From an uncultured Prevotellaceae bacterium (GTDB taxonomy: Bacteria; Bacteroidota; Bacteroidia; Bacteroidales; Bacteroidaceae): a stretch of DNA of 52,992 nucleotides. Shown piece by piece: positions 8,794 to 19,302 of this stretch. The stretch lies in NCBI GenBank assembly GCA_900313615.1, contig OMRP01000014.1:1-52992 (forward strand). The letters are read 5' to 3'. Position 1 is the stretch's first letter, and every line of letters starts with the position of its first letter. The notes beneath the pieces were generated by a model, which saw nothing but the letters and a program-made list of their open reading frames with translations, did no database searches and was not told where the DNA came from. The position numbers and the translations under genes were made by a program.

Positions 8794-9504
8794 TCAATGG
8801 TGAACAAGAGTGCCAATTTCTTCTCCTGCCATCACCTTTTTCAGATTGCCCTTCACATCCATGTTGAAAACATAGATAGGTAGGTTGTTGTCGTTGCACA
8901 TGACAACGGCGGAGAGGTCCATCACCTTCAGTCCGCGTGCCAGCACTTCGTCGTAGGTGATATCTGTGAACTTAGTGGCTGTGGGGTCTTTCTCTGGGTC
9001 GGCGGTATAGATGCCATCCACGCGGGTGCCCTTGAGCATCACGTCGGCCTCTATCTCCACACCACGCAACGATGAACCGGTGTCGGTGGTGAAATAGGGT
9101 GATCCCGTGCCGGCGGAGAAGATACAAACTTTGCCTTCCTCCATCGCTTCGATGGCTTTCCATTTTGAGTAGAACTCACCGATGGGCTCCATGCGGATAG
9201 CGGTGAGAACCTTGTTGGGAACGCCCTCGGCAGTAAGTGCCGACGACAATGCCAACGAATTGATGACCGTGGCCAACATTCCCATCTGGTCGCCCTTCAC
9301 GCGGTCAAAGCCTTGGGTGGCACCACTTAGTCCACGGAAGATGTTACCGCCACCAATCACGATGCCTATCTGTACGCCCATGTCATACACTTCCTTAATC
9401 TGCTGTGCATATTCGGCCAAATGCTCCGGATCGATGCCGTAGCCTTTCTTACCCATGAGGCTCTCGCCACTGAGTTTTAACAATATACGTTTAAATCTTG
9501 CCAT
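8794..9504 (-). CDS. pyrH: UMP kinase
   Basis: 236-aa bacterial uridylate kinase (UMP + ATP to UDP + ADP), a hexameric enzyme of the amino acid kinase fold. It has the N-terminal KRILLKLSGESLMG, IGIVIGGGNIFRG, and the nucleotide-site segments GTGSPYFTTDT and DGIYTADPEKDP. Length is standard. It is the third gene on minus after yraN and birA, 103 bases from birA. Confidence 0.97.
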   Translation of the reverse strand: MARFKRILLKLSGESLMGKKGYGIDPEHLAEYAQQIKEVYDMGVQIGIVIGGGNIFRGLSGATQGFDRVKGDQMGMLATVINSLALSSALTAEGVPNKVLTAIRMEPIGEFYSKWKAIEAMEEGKVCIFSAGTGSPYFTTDTGSSLRGVEIEADVMLKGTRVDGIYTADPEKDPTATKFTDITYDEVLARGLKVMDLSAVVMCNDNNLPIYVFNMDVKGNLKKVMAGEEIGTLVHH

Positions 9505-9607
9505 AATAGTTTGTGATTTATTGAGTTTTTATCTTTGAAAAATATCATTACAGCCTTGCTTCATTCCTCTCCTCTCTGAAATAACCTTCAACCCCAATCC
9601 GATAACT

Positions 9608-10354
9608 TCAATTGTAAATTTGAACAAACTCCACTTCCTTGAAAGCATAGAAGCGCTCCTTGCCCTCTTCATCACGGAGCAGTAGATGTCCGTCGGGTAA
9701 TACTTTCACGATATTGGCCTTAAACTGCCCGTGGGCATCACGATACAAATACCATCCCTCACGACGGTATAGAGCATCGTGATATGCCTGTTCCACCTCT
9801 AAATGTCTCCCTTCGTACACTTGTTGCAAGCGGTTCGACAAACTTTCGATAATTCGTGCGAGTAAAACATCGGTGTCTGTCTCTTGGCCGAGAATCTGCC
9901 ATAACGACACAGGATTCGGCGCGTCACTGTGGTATACATGTTGGTTGACATTGAGTCCAACACCGAACACACATTGTCTGATGCCACCTGCGGCAAGTGC
10001 TGTCTCGATAAGTGTGCCGCTGAGCTTACGGTCGTTCCAATAAATGTCGTTGGGCCATTTCAGGGTGATGTGGTCCACCAAAGTATCGAGCACATCTTTA
10101 AGGGCCAAGGCACAGGCTTCGGAGAGAATGAATTGTTGCGCTGGGGCTACTTTGTGAGGCTTCACCTTCACACTGAAGAGCAGGTTCTTGCCTCGCTCGC
10201 TTTCCCAGGTATTGGTGCCCTGTCCCCGACCTGCCGTTTGGTAGTCGGCTACACACACCAACATGTCGACATCTTCAGCGATATCGAGTTCACGCACGTA
10301 GCGATTGGTGGAATCCACCGTGTCGAGATGTATGATGCGATGTGTCATGCTCAT
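9608..10354 (-). CDS. birA: biotin-[acetyl-CoA-carboxylase] ligase
   Basis: 248-aa biotin protein ligase that makes biotinyl-AMP and attaches biotin to carrier lysines. It has DSTN near the N-terminus, the biotinyl-AMP loop ADYQTAGRGQGTNTW (GRGQ instead of the more usual GRGR), KWPNDIYWNDRKLSG and GVGLNVNQ. There is no N-terminal helix-turn-helix, so it is a monofunctional ligase and not a repressor. It begins 5 bases after the yraN stop, indicating an operon. Confidence 0.93.
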   Translation of the reverse strand: MSMTHRIIHLDTVDSTNRYVRELDIAEDVDMLVCVADYQTAGRGQGTNTWESERGKNLLFSVKVKPHKVAPAQQFILSEACALALKDVLDTLVDHITLKWPNDIYWNDRKLSGTLIETALAAGGIRQCVFGVGLNVNQHVYHSDAPNPVSLWQILGQETDTDVLLARIIESLSNRLQQVYEGRHLEVEQAYHDALYRREGWYLYRDAHGQFKANIVKVLPDGHLLLRDEEGKERFYAFKEVEFVQIYN

Positions 10355-10359
10355 AGTGA

Positions 10360-10731
10360 TTAGAATCGTGGGGGCAGAAACGCTCCTTCAATGTGGTCGA
10401 TGTGTGCGTTAGGCCCTTCGCCTACCACGGTGACAATATCAAAGCGCAACTCCATGTCAAGGGCATAACGTGATACGTATGCCGAGGCGGCTAAAGTCAA
10501 TGAACGTATCTTGCGCCAGTCAACGGCGGTTTCTGGCTCGACGAAACTGTTGTTCCTACGTGTCTTCACCTCAACGAAGGCCAAGGTTTTCCCGTCGGGT
10601 GTCACTGCCACAATGTCGAGGTCACGCCTTCCGCTTTTCCAATCACGGTGGCGTATAGCATAGCCCTTGTCCCTAAGATATTGAGCGGCCATCTTCTCAC
10701 CCCACTTGCCAAAATCATTGTGTTGCGCCAT
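10360..10731 (-). CDS. YraN/UPF0102 family nuclease-like protein
   Basis: 123-aa UPF0102 family protein with a restriction-endonuclease-like (PD-(D/E)XK type) core: GEKMAAQYLRDKGY, then RDLDIVAV (catalytic Asp region) and FVEVKTRRN (the E-x-K pair). The biological role in bacteria is not established. A -7 box at 10756-10763 lies within the longer open frame (to 10815), so ATG 10731 is preferred. It is the first gene of a yraN-birA(-pyrH) minus unit. Confidence 0.88.
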   Translation of the reverse strand: MAQHNDFGKWGEKMAAQYLRDKGYAIRHRDWKSGRRDLDIVAVTPDGKTLAFVEVKTRRNNSFVEPETAVDWRKIRSLTLAASAYVSRYALDMELRFDIVTVVGEGPNAHIDHIEGAFLPPRF

Positions 10732-10755
10732 GACGTGTACATTGTATTGATTATG

Positions 10756-10763
10756 CAAAGATA
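10756..10763 (-). promoter_or_regulatory. -7 promoter box for yraN-birA
   Basis: On the minus strand the sequence reads TATCTTTG, a perfect TAnnTTTG, 24 bases upstream of the yraN start at 10731. Confidence 0.65.
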
Positions 10764-10910
10764 ATGCTTTTTTCCATTTTACGAGAGGTATGGAAAGATA
10801 TTTTTTGAATGGCATTGTCGTTATACTTATTTTGACTCTAATTGTCGGGATAGGAGGTTAGATGTTAAACGATGATTAGGGAATAGTCTATCGGAAAATA
10901 GGACAAACCC

Positions 10911-10942
10911 TTTGGGGCGTAGGGAAAAAATGTTTATCTTTG
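10911..10942 (+). promoter_or_regulatory. promoter of the secreted repeat protein gene
   Basis: TTTG at 10911-10914, a 20-base spacer and TATCTTTG at 10935-10942 match the full consensus. The leader to ATG 10986 is about 40 bases. Confidence 0.8.
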
Positions 10943-10985
10943 TAGGCAGAAGAAGTAATCAACAACATAAATAAATAATGAGCTT

Positions 10986-11747
10986 ATGAAAAAACTATTT
11001 ACCTTGGCAGTGTTGATGGTGATAACTATCTCTGCCCACGCCATGTCGTTTACAGACGCTCAGCGAGAAGCGCTGTACCTTACAGACAAGATGGCTTATG
11101 AATTGGACCTCAGTCCAGAACAATTTGAAGCCGTCTACGAGATTAACTTCGACTATTTCTATAGTGTGAGCCATCGTCGCGACATCTACGGCAATTATTG
11201 GAGCCGCCGAGACAGCGACCTGCGTTTCGTGCTTAGCCCTTGGCAATATGATCTTTACAGAACTGCCACTTATTTCTATCATCCTGTCTATTGGTATCGT
11301 GGAAGATTCACGTTTACTATCTATTCCCGTTACACTTCACGCACCCATTTCTTCCGTTCTCGTCCTACCCGTTATTCCACATATCGGGGGGGATACAACC
11401 GTGGAGTCAGCCGTTACAGAGGACGGACCTTCAACGCACCACCCACACGCCCGAGCACTCACCAACAAGGGTCTTTTGACCATGGTCATCCCCGCACCTC
11501 GGGTAACAATCCTGGCAACCGTCCCCGTACTTCTGGCAATACCCCGAGCGGCAGTCGTCCACGTACCTCAGGCAACACACCGAGTGGCAGTCGTCCACGT
11601 ACCTCAGGCAACATTCCGAGTGGCAGTCGTCCGCGCACTTCAGGCAACACTCCGAGTGGCAGTCGCCCGCGCACTGGCAACGCCCCAAGCAGCAGCCGTC
11701 CTCGTACTTCGAGTAGCAGAAGTCCCCACGCATCGGGTCACAAGTAA
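10986..11747 (+). CDS. secreted protein with C-terminal PRTSGN repeats
   Basis: 253-aa protein of unknown function with an N-terminal signal peptide (KKLFTLAVLMVITISAHA). Residues ~20-110 form a conserved-looking domain rich in Tyr, Trp and Phe (LYLTDKMAYELDLSPEQF, LSPWQYDLYRTATYFYHP). An Arg/Tyr/Ser-rich linker follows, then a C-terminal region of about six 12-residue units of the type RPRTSGNTPSGS, encoded by a 36-bp tandem repeat. The basic, Pro/Ser/Gly-rich tail suggests a cell-surface or polyanion-binding extension; this is inference. Single gene with its own promoter and terminator. Confidence 0.82.
   Translation: MKKLFTLAVLMVITISAHAMSFTDAQREALYLTDKMAYELDLSPEQFEAVYEINFDYFYSVSHRRDIYGNYWSRRDSDLRFVLSPWQYDLYRTATYFYHPVYWYRGRFTFTIYSRYTSRTHFFRSRPTRYSTYRGGYNRGVSRYRGRTFNAPPTRPSTHQQGSFDHGHPRTSGNNPGNRPRTSGNTPSGSRPRTSGNTPSGSRPRTSGNIPSGSRPRTSGNTPSGSRPRTGNAPSSSRPRTSSSRSPHASGHK
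11494..11710 (+). repeat. 36-bp coding tandem repeat
   Basis: About six consecutive 36-bp units encode RPRTSGN(T/I)PSGS; the central four are nearly identical and the outer units decay. All units keep the reading frame. Such arrays can change copy number by slippage. Confidence 0.85.
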
Positions 11748-11781
11748 AAACGGTCTATTTACTGATTCAATATAATAAAAA

Positions 11782-11831
11782 GCACTGGTCTTTGGCCTCT
11801 CGGATAATGGCCGAAGACCAGTGCCGTTTTT
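11782..11831 (+). terminator. terminator after the repeat protein gene
   Basis: The arms GCACTGGTCTTTGGCC (11782-11797) and GGCCGAAGACCAGTGC (11809-11824) pair over 16 positions with one G-T wobble, followed by a T run at 11827-11831. Confidence 0.88.
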
Positions 11832-11958
11832 ATATTTTGGAAAAAGAAAGATTCTTTTGAATGACCAATACGTTTCACTGAATGGTTGCAAAGTAGGTTG
11901 TTGGGTTAAAAAAATAAATTTTTCAACATATATATTAGGCATTTACGCCAAATATTCG

Positions 11959-11966
11959 TAATTTTG
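11959..11966 (+). promoter_or_regulatory. -7 promoter box for tig
   Basis: TAATTTTG, 44 bases upstream of the trigger factor ATG. No TTTG is seen at the -33 position. Confidence 0.6.
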
Positions 11967-12010
11967 CACCCCAAAACGAATTAATACAACAAAACAGTTA
12001 AGAACATAAG

Positions 12011-13384
12011 ATGAAAATTTCATTTGAGAATCCCGACAAAATCAACGGTTTGTTGACCATGACTGTTGAAGAATCCGACTATCAGGAAAAAGTAGAGAAG
12101 AAACTCAAGGATTATCGTAAAAAAGCCCATGTGCCCGGCTTCCGTCCAGGACAGGTGCCGATGGGCATGATACGCAAGCAGATGGGTTCTTCTGTGAAGG
12201 TGGACGAGATCAATCGACTCCTCGGCGAGGAAATGTATAAGTATATTCGCGAGAACAACATTCAGATGCTCGGCGAACCGATGCCTTCTGACAAACAAAC
12301 TCCCCAAGACCTGGAGAAAGAAGGTCCTTATACGTTCATATTCGATGTGGCAGTGGCTCCGGAGTTCACCATCCAACTGTCAGATAAAGATAAAGTGGAA
12401 TATCTCACCGTTAAGGTGGATGATGAGCTCATCGATCGTCAGGTGGATATGTATGCTTCGCAACAGGGACATTACGATAAGGTGGAAGAATATGACGCAG
12501 ACCAACGTGATATGCTCAAGGGCGATTTGCGTCAGTTGGATGCCGAAGGTAACACGCTCGAAGGGGGCATCACTGTTGACAGCGCCTCATTATTGCCTCA
12601 ATATATTAAGGTGGAGGAGCAGAAAGCGCTCTTCGACGGAGCTCATCTGGGCGACATCATCACCTTCAACCCCAAGAAAGCCTATCCCGACAATGATGCT
12701 GAGATAGCAGCCTTGCTCAAACTCAAGAAGGAAGAGGTGGCGGAACTGAGCTCCGACTTCAGCTATCAGATCACGGAAATCAGTCGTTACGTGAAGGCTC
12801 CCGTCAATCAAGAACTCTTCGACCGCGTCTTTGGTGAGGGTGCCGTGGCTAACGAGAAGGAGTTCCGCCAGAAGGTGGCCGAACAGATACAAGCCCAACT
12901 GCAAGGTGAGACCGATTATCAGTTCTTGCTCAACGTTCGCAAGTACGCCGAAGTGAAAGTGGGTGAACTCACTTTCCCGGAAGAACTGCTCAAGCGGGTA
13001 ATGAAAAACAACAACAAGGACAAGGACGACGACTATGTGGAGAAAAACTTCGCCGGAAGCATACGCGAACTGAAATGGCACCTCATCAAGGAGCAATTGG
13101 TGGCACAGAGTGGCATCAAGGTGGCCGACGAGGATGTGAAGGAAACGGCTAAAGAGGCCGCACGACAGCAGTTCGCTCAGTATGGCATGAACAACGTGCC
13201 CGACGAATACCTCGAAAACTATGCCGACGATATGCTCAAGAAACGCGAGAACATTGATGGGTTGCTTGACCGCACCATCGACCGCAAACTCACACAGGCC
13301 CTCAAGGGAAAGGTGAAAATGCAGACGAAAGAAGTGTCGCTCGACGATTTCAATAAACTTATCAGGGAGCAAAACGCACAATAA
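12011..13384 (+). CDS. tig: trigger factor
   Basis: 457-aa ribosome-associated chaperone. The ribosome-binding signature region is PGFRPGQVPMGMIRKQMG (the GFRxGxxP signature). The middle domain is divergent and does not show an obvious FKBP-type isomerase motif, which is usual for Bacteroidetes trigger factors. The C-terminal part is helical and rich in Lys, Glu and Gln. It precedes clpP-clpX as in many bacteria, linking nascent-chain folding with proteolysis; clpP has its own promoter. Confidence 0.92.
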   Translation: MKISFENPDKINGLLTMTVEESDYQEKVEKKLKDYRKKAHVPGFRPGQVPMGMIRKQMGSSVKVDEINRLLGEEMYKYIRENNIQMLGEPMPSDKQTPQDLEKEGPYTFIFDVAVAPEFTIQLSDKDKVEYLTVKVDDELIDRQVDMYASQQGHYDKVEEYDADQRDMLKGDLRQLDAEGNTLEGGITVDSASLLPQYIKVEEQKALFDGAHLGDIITFNPKKAYPDNDAEIAALLKLKKEEVAELSSDFSYQITEISRYVKAPVNQELFDRVFGEGAVANEKEFRQKVAEQIQAQLQGETDYQFLLNVRKYAEVKVGELTFPEELLKRVMKNNNKDKDDDYVEKNFAGSIRELKWHLIKEQLVAQSGIKVADEDVKETAKEAARQQFAQYGMNNVPDEYLENYADDMLKKRENIDGLLDRTIDRKLTQALKGKVKMQTKEVSLDDFNKLIREQNAQ

Positions 13385-13386
13385 TT

Positions 13387-13406
13387 CTTTTTTTTCGAAA
13401 AAAAAG
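13387..13406. repeat. 20-bp perfect palindrome C-T8-CG-A8-G
   Basis: CTTTTTTTTCGAAAAAAAAG starts three bases after the tig stop codon. It resembles the T7-GC-A7 palindrome after the kinase gene. It could serve as a weak terminator or bent-DNA element upstream of the clpP promoter. Confidence 0.6.
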
Positions 13407-13416
13407 TAAATTTCTA

Positions 13417-13446
13417 TTTGGTTGTCGACTTTTTTGCTTATCTTTG
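13417..13446 (+). promoter_or_regulatory. clpP-clpX promoter
   Basis: TTTG at 13417-13420, an 18-base spacer and TATCTTTG at 13439-13446. The leader to ATG 13503 is about 50 bases. Confidence 0.72.
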
Positions 13447-13502
13447 TACTATCAAGAAAAGCAAAAGGGGCGACAACCTCTTTTTTTATCCTTTTTTAGA
13501 CT

Positions 13503-14174
13503 ATGAACGATTTTAGAAAATATGCCACCAAGCACCTTGGCATAAATGGAATGGTGCTAGACGATGTTATCAGCGCTCAGTCGCAGTATCTGAACCCATA
13601 TATCCTTGAGGAAAGACAACTCAACGTTACCCAAATGGATGTGTTCTCCAGATTGATGATGGACCGCATCATATTCCTAGGGACACCAATCGATGATTAT
13701 ACGGCGAATACGCTTCAGGCGCAGTTACTTTATTTGGACAGCGTAGATAGTGGGAAAGACATTTCCATCTATATCAATTCACCAGGTGGAAGCGTGACGG
13801 CGGGATTGGGTATCTATGATACAATGCAGTTCATCTCCAGCGACGTGGCTACCATATGCACGGGCATGGCGGCCTCAATGGCGGCAGTGCTTCTCGTGGC
13901 AGGCACGGAAGGCAAACGCTCGGCACTCACCCATAGCCGGGTGATGATTCACCAACCATTGGGCGGCGTGCAAGGACAAGCTTCCGACATTGAAATTGAG
14001 GCGAAAGAGATACAAAAATACAAGAAAGAACTCTATACCATTATCTCAGACCACTCCCACACTCCTTACGACAAGGTGTGGCAAGACTCCGACCGTAATT
14101 ACTGGATGACTGCCCAGGAGGCGAAAGAGTATGGCATGGTCGATGAAGTGCTCATCCGCAAGAAAGAACAATGA
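13503..14174 (+). CDS. clpP: ATP-dependent Clp protease proteolytic subunit
   Basis: 223-aa serine protease subunit that forms the barrel served by ClpX. The catalytic Ser is in [13 protein letters not shown] and the catalytic His in [19 protein letters not shown] is the family's substrate-binding strand. The N-terminus is somewhat longer than in E. coli. It overlaps clpX by four bases (ATGA). Confidence 0.97.
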   Translation: MNDFRKYATKHLGINGMVLDDVISAQSQYLNPYILEERQLNVTQMDVFSRLMMDRIIFLGTPIDDYTANTLQAQLLYLDSVDSGKDISIYINSPGGSVTAGLGIYDTMQFISSDVATICTGMAASMAAVLLVAGTEGKRSALTHSRVMIHQPLGGVQGQASDIEIEAKEIQKYKKELYTIISDHSHTPYDKVWQDSDRNYWMTAQEAKEYGMVDEVLIRKKEQ

Positions 14175-15391
14175 AGAAAGTATGTAATTTCTGCGGACGT
14201 GGCGAACGGGAGGTAAAGCTGATTATCTCTGGTCTCAATGGATTCATTTGCGAAGATTGTGTACAGCGGGCCTATGACATCGTCAAGACGTCGGGGGTGC
14301 TCGATGCTGGAAACAACAACTATGCCAATGAGGACTTCGATGTAAAGAAACTTCTCAAACCCAAGCAGATAAAGGAACACCTCGACCAATATGTGATTGG
14401 ACAGGAGGACGCCAAAAGACACTTGTCGGTAGCGGTGTATAATCATTACAAACGCCTCGGACAGAAGGTCGACGACGATGGCGTGGAGATAGAGAAGAGC
14501 AACATCATCATGGTGGGTAGCACGGGAACGGGAAAGACGCTCCTGGCACGTACCATCGCCAAACTGCTGAAGGTGCCTTTTACTATCGTCGATGCCACGG
14601 TGTTCACCGAGGCTGGATATGTGGGCGAAGATGTGGAGAGCATCCTCTCACGATTGCTTCAAGTGGCCGACTACAATGTGAAAGCTGCCGAGAGAGGTAT
14701 AGTTTTCATCGACGAGATTGACAAAATAGCTCGCAAAAGCGACAACCCATCCATCACGCGTGACGTGAGTGGTGAGGGTGTGCAACAGGGATTGCTCAAA
14801 CTGCTTGAAGGCACGATGGTCAATGTGCCTCCACAGGGTGGACGAAAGCACCCCGACCAGGAATATATACATGTAGACACGCGTAATATCCTATTCATCT
14901 GTGGTGGGGCTTTCGATGGCATAGAAAGAAAGATTGCGCAACGCCTGAATACGCATGTTGTGGGATACAATTCTGTGCAGAACGTCAGGAACATCGACAA
15001 GGAGGATATGATGAAGTATATCCTGCCACAAGACCTCAAGTCGTTCGGACTCATACCTGAAATCATTGGACGACTGCCTGTGCTGACACACCTCAATCCG
15101 CTCGACAGAGACGCACTGCAGCGGATACTCATAGAACCGAAAAACTCCATCATCAAGCAATACCAAAAATTGTTCGAGATGGACGGTATTACACTGAAAT
15201 TCGACGACGAGGCGCTCAATGTCATCGTTGACAAAGCCATGGAATATAAACTCGGGGCGCGTGGGCTCCGCTCCATCGTGGAGAGCATCATGCTTGACGC
15301 GATGTTTGAAAAACCTTCGCAACGTGTGAAGAAATTCACCGTAACCGCCGACTATGTGCGCGAACAACTGCATGACGTGCACTTTGTTTAA
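14171..15391 (+). CDS. clpX: ATP-dependent Clp protease ATPase subunit
   Basis: 406-aa AAA+ unfoldase. The N-terminal zinc-binding domain has two Cys pairs (CNFCGRGE and CEDC). Walker A is [11 protein letters not shown], Walker B is VFIDEIDK, and the pore loop GYVGEDVES and the LEGT region are present. It uses the four-base ATGA overlap with clpP, so the two are coupled. Followed by recQ after 64 bases containing two small hairpins. Confidence 0.97.
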   Translation: MKKVCNFCGRGEREVKLIISGLNGFICEDCVQRAYDIVKTSGVLDAGNNNYANEDFDVKKLLKPKQIKEHLDQYVIGQEDAKRHLSVAVYNHYKRLGQKVDDDGVEIEKSNIIMVGSTGTGKTLLARTIAKLLKVPFTIVDATVFTEAGYVGEDVESILSRLLQVADYNVKAAERGIVFIDEIDKIARKSDNPSITRDVSGEGVQQGLLKLLEGTMVNVPPQGGRKHPDQEYIHVDTRNILFICGGAFDGIERKIAQRLNTHVVGYNSVQNVRNIDKEDMMKYILPQDLKSFGLIPEIIGRLPVLTHLNPLDRDALQRILIEPKNSIIKQYQKLFEMDGITLKFDDEALNVIVDKAMEYKLGARGLRSIVESIMLDAMFEKPSQRVKKFTVTADYVREQLHDVHFV

Positions 15392-15455
15392 CATCTGAGG
15401 GTTTCCCTCATACCCCAACTAAAACCTTGTCTTCAAGGATAACCCCAATCTGAAC

Positions 15456-17633
15456 ATGACAACCGATGTTAATCTGACCGAACAACTAAAACGACACTTT
15501 GGCTTCGATAAGTTCAAAGGCGACCAGGAGGCAATCATCCGCAATGTGCTTGCTGGTAACGACACTTTTGTGCTCATGCCCACTGGTGGTGGGAAGTCTT
15601 TGTGCTACCAATTGCCGTCACTCATTATGGAGGGAACGGCGATAGTCATATCTCCTCTCATCGCATTGATGAAAAACCAAGTGGATGTCATTAATGGCAT
15701 GAGCGAAGAGGAAGGGATGGCTCATTATCTTAACTCTTCACTCAACAAGGCGGCGATAGACCAGGTGAAAGCGGATATCCTGGCAGGAAAAACCAAACTG
15801 CTGTATGTGGCTCCGGAGTCTCTCAACAAAGACGATAACGTGGAGTTCCTTAAGAGTGTGAAAATCTCATTCTATGCTGTTGATGAGGCGCATTGTATCT
15901 CGGAATGGGGACATGACTTCAGACCGGAATACCGCAATATCAGACCAACCATCCAACGTATTGGCGTGGCGCCGGTGATTGCATTGACGGCGACGGCCAC
16001 TGATAAGGTGCGCACGGACATCAAGAAAAGTCTGGGCATTGCCGATGCACGGGAGTTCAAGAGTTCTTTCAACAGGCAGAACTTGTATTATGAGGTGAGG
16101 CCGAAGACAAAGGATATAGATAAGCAGATTATCCGTTTCGTCAAACAGAATGCGGGAAAGAGCGGCATCATCTATTGCCTCTCGAGAAAAAAAGTGGAGG
16201 AGCTGGCGGCGGTGCTCGAGGCCAATGATATCAAGGCCAAAGCATATCATGCGGGTCTTGATTCGGCAACACGTAACACCACACAGGATGATTTCCTCAT
16301 GGAGAAAATAGATATCATAGTGGCTACTATTGCGTTCGGAATGGGCATCGACAAACCCGATGTACGTTTCGTCATCCATTACGATATCCCCAAGAGTCTG
16401 GAAGGGTATTACCAGGAGACAGGACGGGCTGGACGAGACGGCGGCGAAGGAAAATGTATCACGTTCTATGCTTATAAAGACTTGCAGAAACTGGAGAAAT
16501 TCATGGAGAATAAACCGGTGGCAGAGCAGGACATAGGACGGCAACTGTTGCAGGAGACGGCGGCGTATGCTGAGTCGTCGGTGTGCAGAAGAAAGATGCT
16601 GCTTCACTATTTTGGTGAGGAATACAATAAGGACAACTGTGGCAATTGCGACAATTGTCTACATCCAAAGAAGAAAATCGAGGGCCGCGATATTCTGCTC
16701 ATCGTGCTTCAGGCGGTGTCTGCACTGAAAGAGAATTTCCGCAGCGAATATGTCATCGACTTCGTAAAAGGAAGAAATACCGAGGACATCGTCTCTCACC
16801 ATCATGATGAACTCGAGGAGTTCGGCAGTGGAGAGGATGAGGACGAGAAACTGTGGAACCCAGTGATTCGTCAGGCACTCATAGCGGGTTATCTAAGGAA
16901 GGACGTGGAAAACTACGGACTTCTGAAACTGACGGCTGCAGGAAAACGTTTTATTAAGAACCCGCAGTCTTTCCTCATTGTGGAAGATGCGGAATTTAAC
17001 GATGATGAAGATGATGAGGGCGGCGAAGGAATGGGAAGCGCGCTCGACCCGGAACTGTATGCTATGTTGCGCGACCTCAGGAAGGAGATGTCTAAGAAAC
17101 TGAAGGTGCCACCGTATGTGATTTTCCAAGATCCTTCGCTTGAACAGATGGCAACGATGTATCCTATCAACATCGAAGAATTGCAGAATATCCAGGGGGT
17201 GGGCGCCGGCAAGGCAAAACGGTATGGTACTGAATTCTGTAAACTCATCAAATGCTATTGCGACGAGAAAGAGATCGTGCGGCCGGAAGAGTTGAGGGTA
17301 CGCACGGTGGCCAAAAAATCGATGGATAAGGTGAAAATCATCCAGAACATCGACAGACAGGTGCCACTCAATGAGATTGCAGCCAGTTTGGGACTCGATT
17401 TCGAACAACTGCTCGAAAATATCGAAACCATCGTGTATAGTGGTACAAAACTCAATATCGACTATTTCCTCGATGAAGAGATGGATGATGACCTGGTTGA
17501 TGATATTTACGATTATTTCAGTGAGAGCGAGACCGACGACCTTGCTGCGGCCATGGAGGAATTGGGCGATGAGGCCGACGAAGATCAAGTGCGCTTGGTG
17601 AGAGTGAAATTCCTGTCAGAAATGGCGAATTAG
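15456..17633 (+). CDS. recQ: ATP-dependent DNA helicase RecQ
   Basis: 725-aa 3'-5' DNA helicase. The helicase motifs are clear: MPTGGGKSLCYQLP (Walker A), DEAHCISEWGHDFRPEY (motif II and the RecQ aromatic loop) and QETGRAGRDG (motif VI). A zinc site follows (CRRKMLLHYFGEE ... CGNCDNC). A winged-helix RQC region and an HRDC domain (LYAMLRDLRKEMSKK, about residues 530-610) come next, with a further acidic C-terminal extension of roughly 100 residues. No separate promoter box is seen, so it may be read through from clpX. Confidence 0.96.
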   Translation: MTTDVNLTEQLKRHFGFDKFKGDQEAIIRNVLAGNDTFVLMPTGGGKSLCYQLPSLIMEGTAIVISPLIALMKNQVDVINGMSEEEGMAHYLNSSLNKAAIDQVKADILAGKTKLLYVAPESLNKDDNVEFLKSVKISFYAVDEAHCISEWGHDFRPEYRNIRPTIQRIGVAPVIALTATATDKVRTDIKKSLGIADAREFKSSFNRQNLYYEVRPKTKDIDKQIIRFVKQNAGKSGIIYCLSRKKVEELAAVLEANDIKAKAYHAGLDSATRNTTQDDFLMEKIDIIVATIAFGMGIDKPDVRFVIHYDIPKSLEGYYQETGRAGRDGGEGKCITFYAYKDLQKLEKFMENKPVAEQDIGRQLLQETAAYAESSVCRRKMLLHYFGEEYNKDNCGNCDNCLHPKKKIEGRDILLIVLQAVSALKENFRSEYVIDFVKGRNTEDIVSHHHDELEEFGSGEDEDEKLWNPVIRQALIAGYLRKDVENYGLLKLTAAGKRFIKNPQSFLIVEDAEFNDDEDDEGGEGMGSALDPELYAMLRDLRKEMSKKLKVPPYVIFQDPSLEQMATMYPINIEELQNIQGVGAGKAKRYGTEFCKLIKCYCDEKEIVRPEELRVRTVAKKSMDKVKIIQNIDRQVPLNEIAASLGLDFEQLLENIETIVYSGTKLNIDYFLDEEMDDDLVDDIYDYFSESETDDLAAAMEELGDEADEDQVRLVRVKFLSEMAN

Positions 17634-17669
17634 TTATGAATAACCGAAATGCGTTAAATACAATTAAAT

Positions 17670-17702
17670 AAGGAGAAAAGCCTAGCAGGCTTTTCTCCTT
17701 TT
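17670..17702 (+). terminator. recQ terminator
   Basis: A perfect 14-bp stem (AAGGAGAAAAGCCT and its complement) with an AGC loop, followed by TT, 36 bases after the recQ stop. Confidence 0.82.
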
Positions 17703-17715
17703 GAAAAAATATTGC

Positions 17716-17723
17716 TAATTTTG
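17716..17723 (+). promoter_or_regulatory. -7 promoter box for guaB
   Basis: TAATTTTG, 25 bases upstream of ATG 17749 and just after the recQ terminator. Confidence 0.65.
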
Positions 17724-17733
17724 CACGCAATAA

Positions 17734-19227
<1,494 letters not shown>

Positions 19228-19302
19228 GCATTGGTCTTTGATTGTTGAACATAGAAATGATATAAAAAGGTTTTGGTGGCCTGTTCCACTCCCAAACTTC
19301 TA

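Noticed and set aside
11248-11775. second plus-strand frame through the 36-bp repeat gene
   Set aside because: The Val/Ala-rich repeat is a frame shadow; the annotated frame has a signal peptide, promoter and terminator.
15396-15437. regulatory leader before recQ
   Set aside because: Two small hairpins (TGAGGG-TTT-CCCTCA and CCTTG-TCTT-CAAGG) are visible, but neither has a T-tract or an alternative fold; too weak to call.
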